NCBI GenBank assembly: GCA_002840685.1
Contig: PHBU01000012.1
Location: 124,001-188,000 of the forward strand
From: Chloroflexi bacterium HGW-Chloroflexi-6
GTDB lineage: Bacteria; Chloroflexota; Anaerolineae; Anaerolineales; Villigracilaceae
DNA length: 64,000 nucleotides
Direction: 5' to 3'
A program made the translations under genes and the position numbers. Of this stretch, positions 41,260-50,252 are shown one piece after another (position 1 is the stretch's first letter; each line of letters begins with the position of its first letter). The notes beneath the pieces were generated by a model. That model saw only the letters and a program-made list of their open reading frames with translations, was not told where the DNA came from and did not search any database.

Positions 41260-43293
41260 TCAGGGCTGCCAGTGAGGGTCAAAATCCTTTGCGGGATCGT
41301 TGGTCAGGGGGCTGAGTTGTTTGCTGATGAGATCGAAGAGGTAGATATCAATATTCTTTCCATCTGCGCCTTCGGCGACCAGCCAGTTACCATCTGGAGA
41401 CAGGCTGACTTCGGGCAGCGGGATCGATGTGAGCAAGTTGGTAACAGTTTCTTGCCCCAATGTGTATTGCATGAGCCGGGCCGGGTCATTTTGGCCTTTG
41501 CCGCTCTGCGCAAAGTAGATTGACAGACCATCATGAGCCCAGGTTGGTTGTGTATCGTTAGCTTCTCCGCTGCGCAGAATCTGGATTGGGTTTTCACCGT
41601 TCACAGACATGCTCCACAGCTGCCACAGTGAGCGCCGGTTGAGGGAATAGAGAATGGTTGTGCCGTCAGGCGACCAGCTGGGTTGGCGGGCGGGTTGGCT
41701 GGCATCGGTTGTGGTCAGACGGGTGGCTTCTTGGTCGGCCAGCCCGATCTTGAAAATTTGCGCATACGGGTTGAGCGGCATGCCCTCGCGCAGGGATGTA
41801 AACACAATCGATTGCCCATCGGGCGACCAGGATGGGTCGAAATCGCCGCCGGGTTGTGAAGGCAGGCTCTGGTTTTCACCGGTTTGCAGATCATAGATCC
41901 GGATACTGGCGTTACGATATTCTGCCTGGCGATCCTGGCAGGGAGTGATGTAGGCCAGTTTCGTGCCGTCGGGTGACCACTTGGGCTGACAGGCGCCATC
42001 TGACGCGACGAATAGCCGCTCTTGCTGCGAACCGTCGGGGTTCATGGTGTAGATTTGGGGGGATCCCTCGCGGGTGGTGACAAAAACGATTTTTCCGACT
42101 CCGCCGCCGAGTGGGGTCGCCATTGGAACGGGCGGGATCGTGGCGCTGGGAGCGGTGGGCAGCTTGGTGGCCGTTTTCACGGCCGTGGGGCTGGCTGTCG
42201 GTGATGCACTGTCTACCGGGGTGCTGGTGGCCGGTGAAACGGCGTCCGGCTCCGGTGAGTTTGTGCTGGTAACGGTGGCGGTTTCAGACGCAACGTCCGC
42301 CGCCTGAAACGGAAGAATCCCCGGGGTTGTGTAGAATAATCCGATCAGGGCGGTCAGCAGAATGATGCTGAAGAAAACAAAGGGCCGGCTGCGGAACTTG
42401 CGGATCGGTTTCTCGGGTGAGACGATGGGCGGCGGGCTGCCGGGCTGTACCGGCTGCGAGTCTGTTGTTGGCGCCGGCTGGGAAGGGGTAACCGTGTCGA
42501 GCAGGGCATCTTTGAATTCGCGCGCGCTCTGGTAGCGGTTGGCGGCCACAGGCTGCATGGCTTTTTCGATGACGGCCGCCACGCGTTCTGAAATTTTCGG
42601 GTTGCGTTTGCGGATGGGGGTCAGTTCGAGGCCATCGAGGGCGCGCGCCAGACTGTCTTCAGGAATGAATCCGGTTAAAGCAGCATAAAGTGTTGCGCCC
42701 AGCGAGTAAACGTCGGAACGGGCATCGGTGCGCGATGAGCCGTATTGTTCGGGAGGTGAGTAGCCGGGGGTCATGGCGCGCGCGCCGGTCATGGTGGGCT
42801 GGTCGCCATCGATGATTTTTGCCAGCCCAAAATCAACCAGGCAGATGTGGCCGTCGGGCACGAGTTTGATGTTGCCGAGTTTGATGTCGCGATGCAAGAC
42901 GGCGGGTTTGCGGGTGTGCAGAAAGGTCAGGGCGTCACAGATGGCGGCCCCGATGCGAATGCCTTCTTCTTCAGTGATCGGGCCGTTTTTTTCGAGGATC
43001 TGGCGCAGGTCGGGGCCCTCAATGTAATCCATGACCAGGTATTGCCCCTCGTCAGGCATGACGAAGTGATCTGAAACGCGCGGCAGGTTGGGGTGGCGCA
43101 AGCTGGCCAGGATGGTGGCTTCGAGCCGGAACTGGCGGGCGTAGTCTTCGGTAGTGAACAGGTTCTCTTTAACGGCAACATCCACACTCAGGCTTTCATC
43201 GTGGGCCCGATAGACCGAGCCCATACCTCCATGCCCGAGCACTTCCATGATGCGATAACGACCGTTTAATAAATTGCCCTGCGCCAGCGGCAT
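41260..43293 (-). CDS. Membrane Ser/Thr protein kinase with a TolB-like beta-propeller sensor
   Basis: 677 residues. The Hanks-type kinase domain (about 10-270) has GHGGMGSVY, VAVKE, HRDIKLGNIK and VDFGLAKI, so it should be active. A Pro-rich juxtamembrane segment leads to one transmembrane helix (about 310-328), then a Thr/Pro linker. A C-terminal domain of about 270 residues has repeated WSPDGT/SPDG blades (PKWSPDGTKLAY, PSWSPDGQSIVF, PSWSPDGTTILY, VSLSPDGNWLVA), a TolB/PD40-type propeller outside the cell. Extracellular signals would control cytoplasmic phosphorylation; targets are unknown. An extended -10 (TGATATAAT, minus, near 43340) lies upstream. Confidence 0.93.
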   Translation of the reverse strand: MPLAQGNLLNGRYRIMEVLGHGGMGSVYRAHDESLSVDVAVKENLFTTEDYARQFRLEATILASLRHPNLPRVSDHFVMPDEGQYLVMDYIEGPDLRQILEKNGPITEEEGIRIGAAICDALTFLHTRKPAVLHRDIKLGNIKLVPDGHICLVDFGLAKIIDGDQPTMTGARAMTPGYSPPEQYGSSRTDARSDVYSLGATLYAALTGFIPEDSLARALDGLELTPIRKRNPKISERVAAVIEKAMQPVAANRYQSAREFKDALLDTVTPSQPAPTTDSQPVQPGSPPPIVSPEKPIRKFRSRPFVFFSIILLTALIGLFYTTPGILPFQAADVASETATVTSTNSPEPDAVSPATSTPVDSASPTASPTAVKTATKLPTAPSATIPPVPMATPLGGGVGKIVFVTTREGSPQIYTMNPDGSQQERLFVASDGACQPKWSPDGTKLAYITPCQDRQAEYRNASIRIYDLQTGENQSLPSQPGGDFDPSWSPDGQSIVFTSLREGMPLNPYAQIFKIGLADQEATRLTTTDASQPARQPSWSPDGTTILYSLNRRSLWQLWSMSVNGENPIQILRSGEANDTQPTWAHDGLSIYFAQSGKGQNDPARLMQYTLGQETVTNLLTSIPLPEVSLSPDGNWLVAEGADGKNIDIYLFDLISKQLSPLTNDPAKDFDPHWQP

Positions 43294-43394
43294 AAGACAT
43301 CCTTGAGAGCGAGATTGGTAAAAGTTAAGAACATTTTGATTATATCAAAGAGCGCTTTCCGAAGAAGGGCTGGCACGAAACCGTTGTGAGTTGT

Positions 43395-44942
43395 TTATTT
43401 TATTTTCAGGATCAGCATTTGGTAGGCAGAAAGTTCTGGCACGGGTTGATAATTGCCAAACAAGCCATTTTCGATGTTAAGCGAAGCGGCTTCGGCATTC
43501 CCAAAAAGAGTTTGAATCTGAAATGTACCGTTCTTCAGAACGCTTTCTTCGAGGCTGAGTTGATAATCAGTGATCGCTGATTTACCCAGGTTGACCAGGA
43601 TCAACAGGGTTTCATTTTTATTTTGACGCAGCATTGCGAAAACTGCATTATTTTTAGTTTCAACGGGGATCGCTTCACCGGTACGCAGGGCAGCGTGTTC
43701 GTCTCGGAGCGCGATCAAAGCGCGGTAATGGTTCAGCAGCGAATTGGGGTCGTTTTCCTGCTCGGTGACATTAATCCGTTCTGTATAATCCTTGTTGACC
43801 GCGATCCAGGGCTCTCCCGTGCTAAATCCCGCATTTTGGGTTGTGTCCCATTGCATCGGGGTCCGAATGTATTCGTCCGGTTTTTTGCCGGTCATGCCTA
43901 TTTCTTCCCCGTAATAGAGAAAGGGTGTTCCTGGGGAGGTCAAAAGCAGAAAAGATGCTATTTTTGCTTTGTTTATATCTCCGCGCAAGGTGCTCATCAC
44001 GCGTTCCTGGTCGTGGTTGGTCAGGAAGGTGGCGAAATTCCCTTCAGGGTTGTCTTTCCTGGCAAAAATAATCGCGCTGCGGATGCCGGAATTTGCCCCG
44101 CCGTTGGCGCTGTTGACAGCGCCGCTCGCGATTTCGAAGTTGAAGATGTGGTCAAGCTCGTTTTTGTAAATCTTGCTGACCAGTGCGCCGGCCCCATAAA
44201 TTTCACCGATCAGGTAGGCGTTGGTTGTGTTTTTTTTGATCGAGGCGTAGTACTCTTTGAGCCATTCGTGGTTTGCCGGGGTGCTTTCGAATTTGGTGCC
44301 TTCTTCTACCAAATGCTTGGCCGCATCAATCCGAAAGCCATCCACACCCACCTCATTCAGCCAAAAAAGGCTCATTTTACCCATCTCTGCGGTGACTTCC
44401 GGGTTGGTATAGTTCAGATCTGGCATTTCGCTCCAGAAAAAACCGTAATAGTAGCCTGCCTGGCCGCCATGCCAGTGATTGCCAACATATTCATCTGCCC
44501 AAAGATACCAATTTCGATACGAGGATTGTGCATCTGAGTTAGCGCTCTGAAACCAGGGGTGCTGGCTGGATGTATGATTTAAAACCAGGTCGATGATGAC
44601 ATGCATATCGCGTTTGTGCGCTTCGGCGAGCAAACGTTTGAAATCGTCCATTGTGCCGTATTGCGGGTTGACATCATAGTAATCAAGCACATCGTAGCCA
44701 TGATAGGATGGCGAAGGGTTGATCGGCATTAACCAGATGGCGGTCACACCTAAAGATTGGAGATAGTCCAGTTTGGCAGTGATGCCGTTGAAATCGCCGA
44801 TACCGTCCCCGTCAGAGTCGTTGAACGAACGCACAAAGATCTCATAAAAAACTGAATCGGGCCACCAGGGTCCTGATGTTTGAGCAGGGGCACACGAAAC
44901 CATGAATAAAAAGAGCAGGATAAAAGCCAGAATGCGTTTCAT
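43395..44942 (-). CDS. GH13 alpha-amylase-family lipoprotein
   Basis: 515 residues from ATG 44942, preceded by CAGGAG. The lipobox FMVSC anchors it outside the cell. The TIM-barrel has the GH13 regions DLVLNHTS, GFRIDAAKH (nucleophile Asp), LIGEIYG (acid/base Glu) and FLTNHDQER (third Asp), so it should be active. An all-beta C-terminal domain follows. It hydrolyses alpha-1,4-glucans or maltodextrins. It is the last gene of the malE-malF-malG unit, 119 bp after malG, with nested inverted repeats in that gap (CTGGACGCGG at 44965-44974 and its complement at 45026-45035). Confidence 0.93.
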   Translation of the reverse strand: MKRILAFILLFLFMVSCAPAQTSGPWWPDSVFYEIFVRSFNDSDGDGIGDFNGITAKLDYLQSLGVTAIWLMPINPSPSYHGYDVLDYYDVNPQYGTMDDFKRLLAEAHKRDMHVIIDLVLNHTSSQHPWFQSANSDAQSSYRNWYLWADEYVGNHWHGGQAGYYYGFFWSEMPDLNYTNPEVTAEMGKMSLFWLNEVGVDGFRIDAAKHLVEEGTKFESTPANHEWLKEYYASIKKNTTNAYLIGEIYGAGALVSKIYKNELDHIFNFEIASGAVNSANGGANSGIRSAIIFARKDNPEGNFATFLTNHDQERVMSTLRGDINKAKIASFLLLTSPGTPFLYYGEEIGMTGKKPDEYIRTPMQWDTTQNAGFSTGEPWIAVNKDYTERINVTEQENDPNSLLNHYRALIALRDEHAALRTGEAIPVETKNNAVFAMLRQNKNETLLILVNLGKSAITDYQLSLEESVLKNGTFQIQTLFGNAEAASLNIENGLFGNYQPVPELSAYQMLILKIK

Positions 44943-45061
44943 AAGTTCTCCTGTAATAAACAAACTGGACGCGGTGTGCTTGGAAAGCCGCGGATTTATA
45001 ATTTTTCCGCGCAACCAACGCTCATCCGCGTCCAGAAACTGATTTGACCGATTTTTAAAGA

Positions 45062-46011
45062 TTAGCCTTTAACGCCGCCGGCGGTGAGGCCGGAAGTGAT
45101 GTACTTCTGGAGTGCAACGTAAGTGATGGCCACGGGCAGGGCCACGATCACGGCGAAAGCAGCGTGTAATCTTGCGGCTTGCTCAGGAAGAGCCAGGGCA
45201 TGGCAAACTCCTGCCAGTGGCCGATGAAACCCAGGAAGAAGGTCACAGCCAACTGCGGCACGGCCAGCGGCAGGACGATCTTGGTGAAGATCTGGTTGGT
45301 GCTGGCGCCGTCGATGGCCGCAGCTTCTTCGAGTTCCTTGGGAATGGTGTCGAGATAGCCCTTCAGGTTCCAGACCGCGAAAGGCAGGGCGCCGGCGATC
45401 ATGGCGATGCCCACCCCAAGCAGCGAATCGCGCAGGTTGAAGACCAACTTGCCGGCCGCGCCGCAGGCGAGGAAGGGCTCGATCGCAAAACCCGCGCCGC
45501 ATTCAAAGACCCGGAAACTGTTCATCAACAGGTAGAGCGGGGTCGAAAGCCCCACCGCCGGCATCAAGAGCGGAATGAAAACCAGCACCATCAGCACCTG
45601 GCGCAGCTTGAAGTTGAAGCGCGAGAAAGCATAGGCCGCCGAAACGGCCACGATCAAGGCGGCCGCCCCCACCCCGAAGGACAGGAAGAAGCTGTTGCGC
45701 AGCAGCTCGAAGAAAGTGACCGGGTTGGCGGTCGGTTTGTCAAGCACTTGCGAGTAAGCCACAAAGGAGATCTCGCGCGGGATCAACTGCAAGGTCGAAG
45801 GCCGGGCCGTGCTGGAACTGAAAGACAGGGTGATGATGTAAAGGATCGGGAACAAAACCTCGAGCGCGATGACCAGGGTCAAGATCTGCAGCAGGATCTG
45901 GCGCCAGAGGGGCAGATCGCGCCCGCCCTGTTCTCTGGATGTGTTCATGTTCAGGAAGCGCACCAGGAAATTCTTGCTTTTTTTGTAGTCGCGATATTCT
46001 GTGGGTGCCAT
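45062..46011 (-). pseudogene. malG: Maltose/maltodextrin ABC permease MalG, reading frame broken near the 3' end
   Basis: The frame from ATG 46011 encodes a MalG-type permease with the EAA motif GYLDTIPKELEEAAAIDGAS, but stops at 45148 right after SKPQDYTLLSP. The expected C-terminus (AAFAVIVALPVAITYVALQK to LTAGGVKG) continues in another frame to 45062. Between QDYTL and AAFAV the usual stretch of about 20 residues also seems absent. A small out-of-frame deletion near 45160-45180 therefore explains it better than a single missing base. It could be a real mutation or an assembly error. The other locus genes are intact. Six transmembrane segments are expected; the last is the damaged one. Confidence 0.85.
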
Positions 46012-46012
46012 G

Positions 46013-47032
46013 TCATGCCTCCGAATAGCTCTGGGTCGCTTTGGTGATGCGGTTGGTGATCAGGAAAACCGTCAGCGAGACAAAGAAAATGAACACTGAG
46101 AAAGCGGCAGCCACACCGAACAGGCGCAGGTTGCGCACCAGGTCGTAGGCAAAAGTGACCAGGATCTCTGTCGAGCGGGCCGGACCACCGCCGGTCATGA
46201 AAAAGACGAAAGCGAACAGGTTGAACGACATGGTGAAACCGTAGACCGCAGCCGGGATCATGGCCGGACGCAGGAGCGGCACGGTGATGTTCCAGAACTG
46301 CTGGCTGTCAGAAGCGCCGTCGATCGCAGCGGCTTCGTACAGATCCTTGGGGATGCTTTGCAGCGCTCCTGTGGCAACCACGGTCATGAAGGGCCATCCC
46401 AGCCAGAAATTGGCGATCATCATGGCATAGTAGGCCAGCGGCAACGGCCCGTTGGGCAGCAGCCAGGGGATGGGCGGGGTGTATTCGGTCAGCCAGCGGA
46501 TGCGCACCGGATCAACCGCGCCAAACCACATCGCAACGGTCGAGATGAACTGGTTCATCGCGCCATACTGCTCATCGAAGATGTTGCGCCAGACGGTGGC
46601 CACCACCAGCGGCGGGACAACCACCGGCAGGATGTAGACCGCGCGGTAAATGCGCTTGAGCCACAGGCCCTGAACGTTGAGCAGCACGGCGATCAGCACC
46701 CCGGCCGGGACATGCACCATGACGTTGGTGATCGCCCACCAGAAGTTGTAGGTCAGGACGCGAAAAAACTCGAAGTTCTGGACCGGCAAACCGCCGGTCA
46801 GGATGTCGATGTAGTTTTGCAGTCCGATGAAATTCAACTCAGGGGAGGCCAGCCCAAAACGCAGGTCTTTGGTCTGAAAATCTGTGAATGAAACAATGAC
46901 CTGGTAAAAGAGCGGGTAGAAGGTGATGACCGTCATCACCAGGAAGGCAGGGATAAGATACAGGTAGGGCAGCATTGCTCTGCGCAATTTGGCCTTACGA
47001 GAAGACGCTCCGGCGATTTCCAGCATGGTCAT
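46013..47032 (-). CDS. malF: Maltose/maltodextrin ABC transporter permease MalF-like
   Basis: 339 residues with six transmembrane segments. The binding-protein-dependent transport EAA loop is ALQSIPKDLYEAAAIDGASD, and TGGGPARSTEIL is typical of MalF-type sugar permeases. GAGGAG stands before ATG 47032. It forms the channel with MalG and an ATPase (MsmX/MalK type) that is not in this window. It follows malE by 195 bp that hold a strong hairpin. Confidence 0.9.
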   Translation of the reverse strand: MTMLEIAGASSRKAKLRRAMLPYLYLIPAFLVMTVITFYPLFYQVIVSFTDFQTKDLRFGLASPELNFIGLQNYIDILTGGLPVQNFEFFRVLTYNFWWAITNVMVHVPAGVLIAVLLNVQGLWLKRIYRAVYILPVVVPPLVVATVWRNIFDEQYGAMNQFISTVAMWFGAVDPVRIRWLTEYTPPIPWLLPNGPLPLAYYAMMIANFWLGWPFMTVVATGALQSIPKDLYEAAAIDGASDSQQFWNITVPLLRPAMIPAAVYGFTMSFNLFAFVFFMTGGGPARSTEILVTFAYDLVRNLRLFGVAAAFSVFIFFVSLTVFLITNRITKATQSYSEA

Positions 47033-47176
47033 GTTTCAGCTCCTCAAGGAAGGTTTTTAATAATTATGACAACAATTAATAGATTTGGCAATCTCAGATC
47101 GTGCTTTGCTTGAGCGAACGGCCCTTTAAGAAACAATCCTCAGGAAAAGGCATTCCCAAAGAAGGTCAGGCGAGAG

Positions 47177-47208
47177 AACGGCGAACAGGGGTTTCCCTGT
47201 TCGCCGTT
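47177..47208 (-). terminator. Hairpin between malE and malF
   Basis: A perfect 14-bp stem (47177-47190 with 47195-47208) around GTTT, 19 bp after the malE stop and with no T-run on the minus strand. It is probably an mRNA-stabilising or partial-termination element that raises malE over the permease genes, as in other mal operons (inference). Confidence 0.65.
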
Positions 47209-47227
47209 GTTTGTGAAGCGCAGTATC

Positions 47228-48466
47228 TTACTTGTTGGCGTTGGCGGTGCCGGTGGCAACCCAGTCAGCAGCCGGGATGCCTTTTTCGAAGACTTCGTCG
47301 GTGCCGCAGAAGTTGGACCAGTACAGGCCAAGCTGCGGGACCTGCGGGCGAACGTAGCCGGTCTTGAAGGCTTCGAGCAGGCTGACGATCAAGGGATCGG
47401 TGACTTCGACATCGGTGCGAGCGGGCACGTGGCCGGCATCATTCATCATGGTGGTCTGAGCGGCCTTGCCGGTCAGGTAGAGAGCAACCTCGAGGGCAGC
47501 TTCTTTGTTGGCGCTGTTGGGGCTGAAGTAGAAACCGTCCACGCCGAGCATCGGGCTGGCAGCGCCAGCGGGGCCAGCGGGCAAGGGAGCCACAGCCAGT
47601 TTGTCGCCGAGGGCGGCTTTGTAATCGCCCATCGCCCAGTTACCATTGGTGATGGCGGCAACTTTGCCTTCGGTGAAGGGGGCCAGGCCATCGCTGTCGT
47701 TCTTGGGCCAGCTGTTGGTCTTGGAGATCTGGTACAGGTCGTTCAGGTAGGACATGGCATCCGAGACGCCGCCCTGGTCAGCAACGACTTTCCAATCGGC
47801 ATCGAAGATCTGGCCGCCGAAAGCGCCGAAGAAACCATAGTGGTGGTAGCAGCCGTAGCTCAGGGAAACGGCGGTGCCGCCTTCCATCAGGGCTTGCAGT
47901 TCAGCGGTGGTCTTGGGGGCTTCGGGGAGCAGTTCCTTGTTGTACCAGAAAGCAACGGCCTTCAGGGATTCGGGAATGCCATACAGCTTGCCATCCACGC
48001 TCATGCCATCCACGGAAAGGGGAGCATAGGCATCGAGTTTGCCAGCGGCCAGGTCGGTGATGTCGGCGATCAGTCCGGCGCGGGCATCGTCACCGAGCGA
48101 GTCGTTGGGGGCGATGAACATATCTGGTCCGCCGCCAGCGGCAACATCGGTGCGGTACTTGTTGTAGATGTCATTGAAAGGAACTTGCAGAACGTTGATC
48201 TTGTACTGGGGCAGATCGGTCTTGGCCTGTTCGAGGATCGTGCCGAGCGCAATTTCTTCGGCTGAGCCGGTGCCGTATGCATGCCAGAAGGTCACTTCGA
48301 CCGGTTCGGCAGCGGGAGCGGCAGGTTCTTCCGCGGCGGGGGCAGCGGGTTCTTCTGCGGCGGGAGCGGCGGGTTCTTCTGCAGCAGGAGCGGCGGGAGC
48401 GCAGGCAGCCAGGGCGAAGCTGGCGATCAGCAGCAGACTGATCAAGGTCAATAGGTTCTTTTTCAT
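47228..48466 (-). CDS. malE: Maltose/maltodextrin-binding lipoprotein MalE-like
   Basis: 412 residues. The lipoprotein signal ends LAAC and is followed by a tandem PAAEEPAA linker (three to four copies, encoded by 24-bp repeats at about 48308-48397). The solute-binding fold has VEVTFWHAYGTGSAEE, GGGPDMFIAPND, YGIPESLKAVAFWYNKELL and a late ALYLTGKAAQTTMMNDAGHVPA. It captures maltodextrins for MalF/MalG. AAGGAG precedes the ATG. Gene order malE-malF-malG-amylase supports the substrate assignment. Confidence 0.9.
   Translation of the reverse strand: MKKNLLTLISLLLIASFALAACAPAAPAAEEPAAPAAEEPAAPAAEEPAAPAAEPVEVTFWHAYGTGSAEEIALGTILEQAKTDLPQYKINVLQVPFNDIYNKYRTDVAAGGGPDMFIAPNDSLGDDARAGLIADITDLAAGKLDAYAPLSVDGMSVDGKLYGIPESLKAVAFWYNKELLPEAPKTTAELQALMEGGTAVSLSYGCYHHYGFFGAFGGQIFDADWKVVADQGGVSDAMSYLNDLYQISKTNSWPKNDSDGLAPFTEGKVAAITNGNWAMGDYKAALGDKLAVAPLPAGPAGAASPMLGVDGFYFSPNSANKEAALEVALYLTGKAAQTTMMNDAGHVPARTDVEVTDPLIVSLLEAFKTGYVRPQVPQLGLYWSNFCGTDEVFEKGIPAADWVATGTANANK
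48308..48397. repeat. 24-bp tandem repeat inside malE
   Basis: Three near-identical 24-bp units encode the PAAEEPAA linker just behind the lipid-anchored cysteine. Copy number could vary by slippage without breaking frame. Confidence 0.7.
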
Positions 48467-48986
48467 TTCTCTTTCTCCTTAATGCTAGATTTGCTTTGAA
48501 GCGTCCAAGACGCGCTTCTACAAGGTTGGGGGCAGGTTTCATGCTGCCTTGATACTGAGAGTGTTGATCTTGCAAGTTGCTTTGTCACATCACCTCCTTC
48601 CAGCGGAAACTTTGTGTAATTTGCTCACTAAGTTGCTGATCTGGAAAACAGGGTAATTATACAGATGCGAGCCTGTTTGTTAATATTTTTTACATTCCTT
48701 GTTGCGTTTGCCAACATTCTTCGTGCTATAACGCCAAAGATGGGCTCAAATCAACAATTGAAGCTTCAATAATGTTATCATCTTTTCTGTCTTTGTCAAG
48801 TAATCTAACAATATATCTGGTGGTTTTTACAAACTATGCGCCGAACATATGAGGTTGTTCTCTTGAAACAGGGTAAATTCCCTAGAAACTTACGCTCCAA
48901 ACAAGGCCTATAATATCCAGATATGCCATTGCTAATCTGGCCTTGATGTGACAGAATAGGAACTGTTACTTAATGAAAGGAACAAA
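48467..48986. promoter_or_regulatory. 520-bp divergent intergenic region upstream of malE
   Basis: No gene seen. A malE promoter is plausible on the minus strand: TTAACA (48678-48683) and TATAAT (48656-48661), 16 nt apart, leaving a leader of about 180 nt. A perfect 14-bp palindrome ATTGAAGCTTCAAT at 48757-48770 lies about 75 bp upstream of the -35 and is a candidate sugar-regulator site. The stretch is AT-rich. Confidence 0.5.
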
Positions 48987-50231
48987 ATGAAGAAAATCTT
49001 AATATTGAGCGTTTTGTTTTTGGTTGTATTTGGGCTTTCGGCTTGTAATATGCCAGCCACACTCCCCACTTGCCCCACTGATGGATTGCTTGTGCCTGTC
49101 CTGGTTTCCCCAGCGGATGGCGCTGTGGTCACCTCCACGCTCCCGACTCTGACCTGGGTTTACCCTGACTCGGCCTGCAACCCAGAAGGCTACCGCATCG
49201 ACCTGTCCATCGACGAAACCTTTGCCGATACCAGCCTGAGCGGCGGGACGGGCAACCCATCCACCTCCTGGTCGCCGGGGAGTGACTTGCAAGCCTGCCA
49301 GGTTTATCACTGGCGCATTGCCGCTATTAATGGAACTACCCTGGGAGCCTTCTCAGAAGCGCAGAGCTTCAGGGTCGAGACCGGAGTCGAATGCCCGCCG
49401 GTTGCTCCCCCTCCCTCGGCCAGTATCAACGGGATCGTCTGGCACGATCTGTGCGCTTTGCCTGACGGCCCGCTGCCGGACCCGCTTCCGGCCGGGTGTG
49501 TGGCTGCCCCTGGCGGTGGTGCCCAGGCCAACGGCATTCGCGAACCGGGTGAACCTGGTATCGCCGGCGTCGAAGTCCGCTTGCATTTTGGGGCCTGCAC
49601 CGACCCGGTTGTTGCCAGCCAGAACACGGGCGCTCTCGGCGAATATACTTTTGATGGCATCCTGGCTTTTGGCCCGCACTGTGTTTCGGTGGATGCGTCG
49701 TCAACCGTCAACGAACCAATTCTCGTCCCCGGCGGCTGGACCTTTCCCGCCGGAACCACTGGCGCGCTGGCCTCGGCCGCTGCCAGCCTGGATAGCGGCA
49801 GTAATATCGAGCAGGATTTTGGCTGGGATCACCAGTTCCTGCCGGCTGCCGCAGCGCCCACTGCGACGGCTGCCGCCGTCCCAACCACCGCGCCTTTGAG
49901 CGATGGATTCAATGTCACCGTTGGCGCCAATTGCCGGCAAGGGCCAGCGACAGTTTACGATGTCGTGGTTGCCTTCGCAGCCGGGACGTCACTCAGAGTG
50001 GTTGGCCGCAACACTGACAGTAGTTGGTGGCTGGTGGAAGTGAATAGCACGGCGCGCTGCTGGATTTCGAATGTCACCGGGCAGTTTGTTGGTAATGCCG
50101 CAGCGATCCCGGTGGTTGCCGCACCGCCCACCCCAACGCCGGGTGCACCGACTGCCACATCCACCCCAACACTGGACCCAAGTGCTCCCACCCCGACCGA
50201 GACACCCACTCCGACAGCTACCCCAAAATAG
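48987..50231 (+). CDS. Multi-domain surface lipoprotein (FnIII-like, SdrD-B-like, SH3b-like)
   Basis: 414 residues. AAAGGA stands before the ATG. The lipobox is GLSAC. Residues about 35-132 form a fibronectin/Ig-like domain (PVLVSPADGAVVTSTLPTLTW; YHWRIAAING). About 145-280 resembles an SdrD-B/Cna-B domain (SINGIVWHDLC; GIRE.GEPGIAGVEVRL; GEYTFDGI). About 308-370 is a bacterial SH3-like domain (VTVGANCRQGPATVYDVV; WWLVEV). The tail is Pro/Thr-rich (TPTETPTPTATPK). It is probably surface-bound through lipid at the N-terminus and may bind cell wall or polysaccharide. Function unknown. Confidence 0.85.
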   Translation: MKKILILSVLFLVVFGLSACNMPATLPTCPTDGLLVPVLVSPADGAVVTSTLPTLTWVYPDSACNPEGYRIDLSIDETFADTSLSGGTGNPSTSWSPGSDLQACQVYHWRIAAINGTTLGAFSEAQSFRVETGVECPPVAPPPSASINGIVWHDLCALPDGPLPDPLPAGCVAAPGGGAQANGIREPGEPGIAGVEVRLHFGACTDPVVASQNTGALGEYTFDGILAFGPHCVSVDASSTVNEPILVPGGWTFPAGTTGALASAAASLDSGSNIEQDFGWDHQFLPAAAAPTATAAAVPTTAPLSDGFNVTVGANCRQGPATVYDVVVAFAAGTSLRVVGRNTDSSWWLVEVNSTARCWISNVTGQFVGNAAAIPVVAAPPTPTPGAPTATSTPTLDPSAPTPTETPTPTATPK

Positions 50232-50252
50232 TAAAAATTTTGAGCATCGTGC

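Noticed and set aside
44965..45035. Nested inverted repeats between malG and the amylase gene as a terminator
   Set aside because: The arms are far apart (51-nt spacer) and no T-run follows. It is noted in the amylase entry as possible mRNA structure only.
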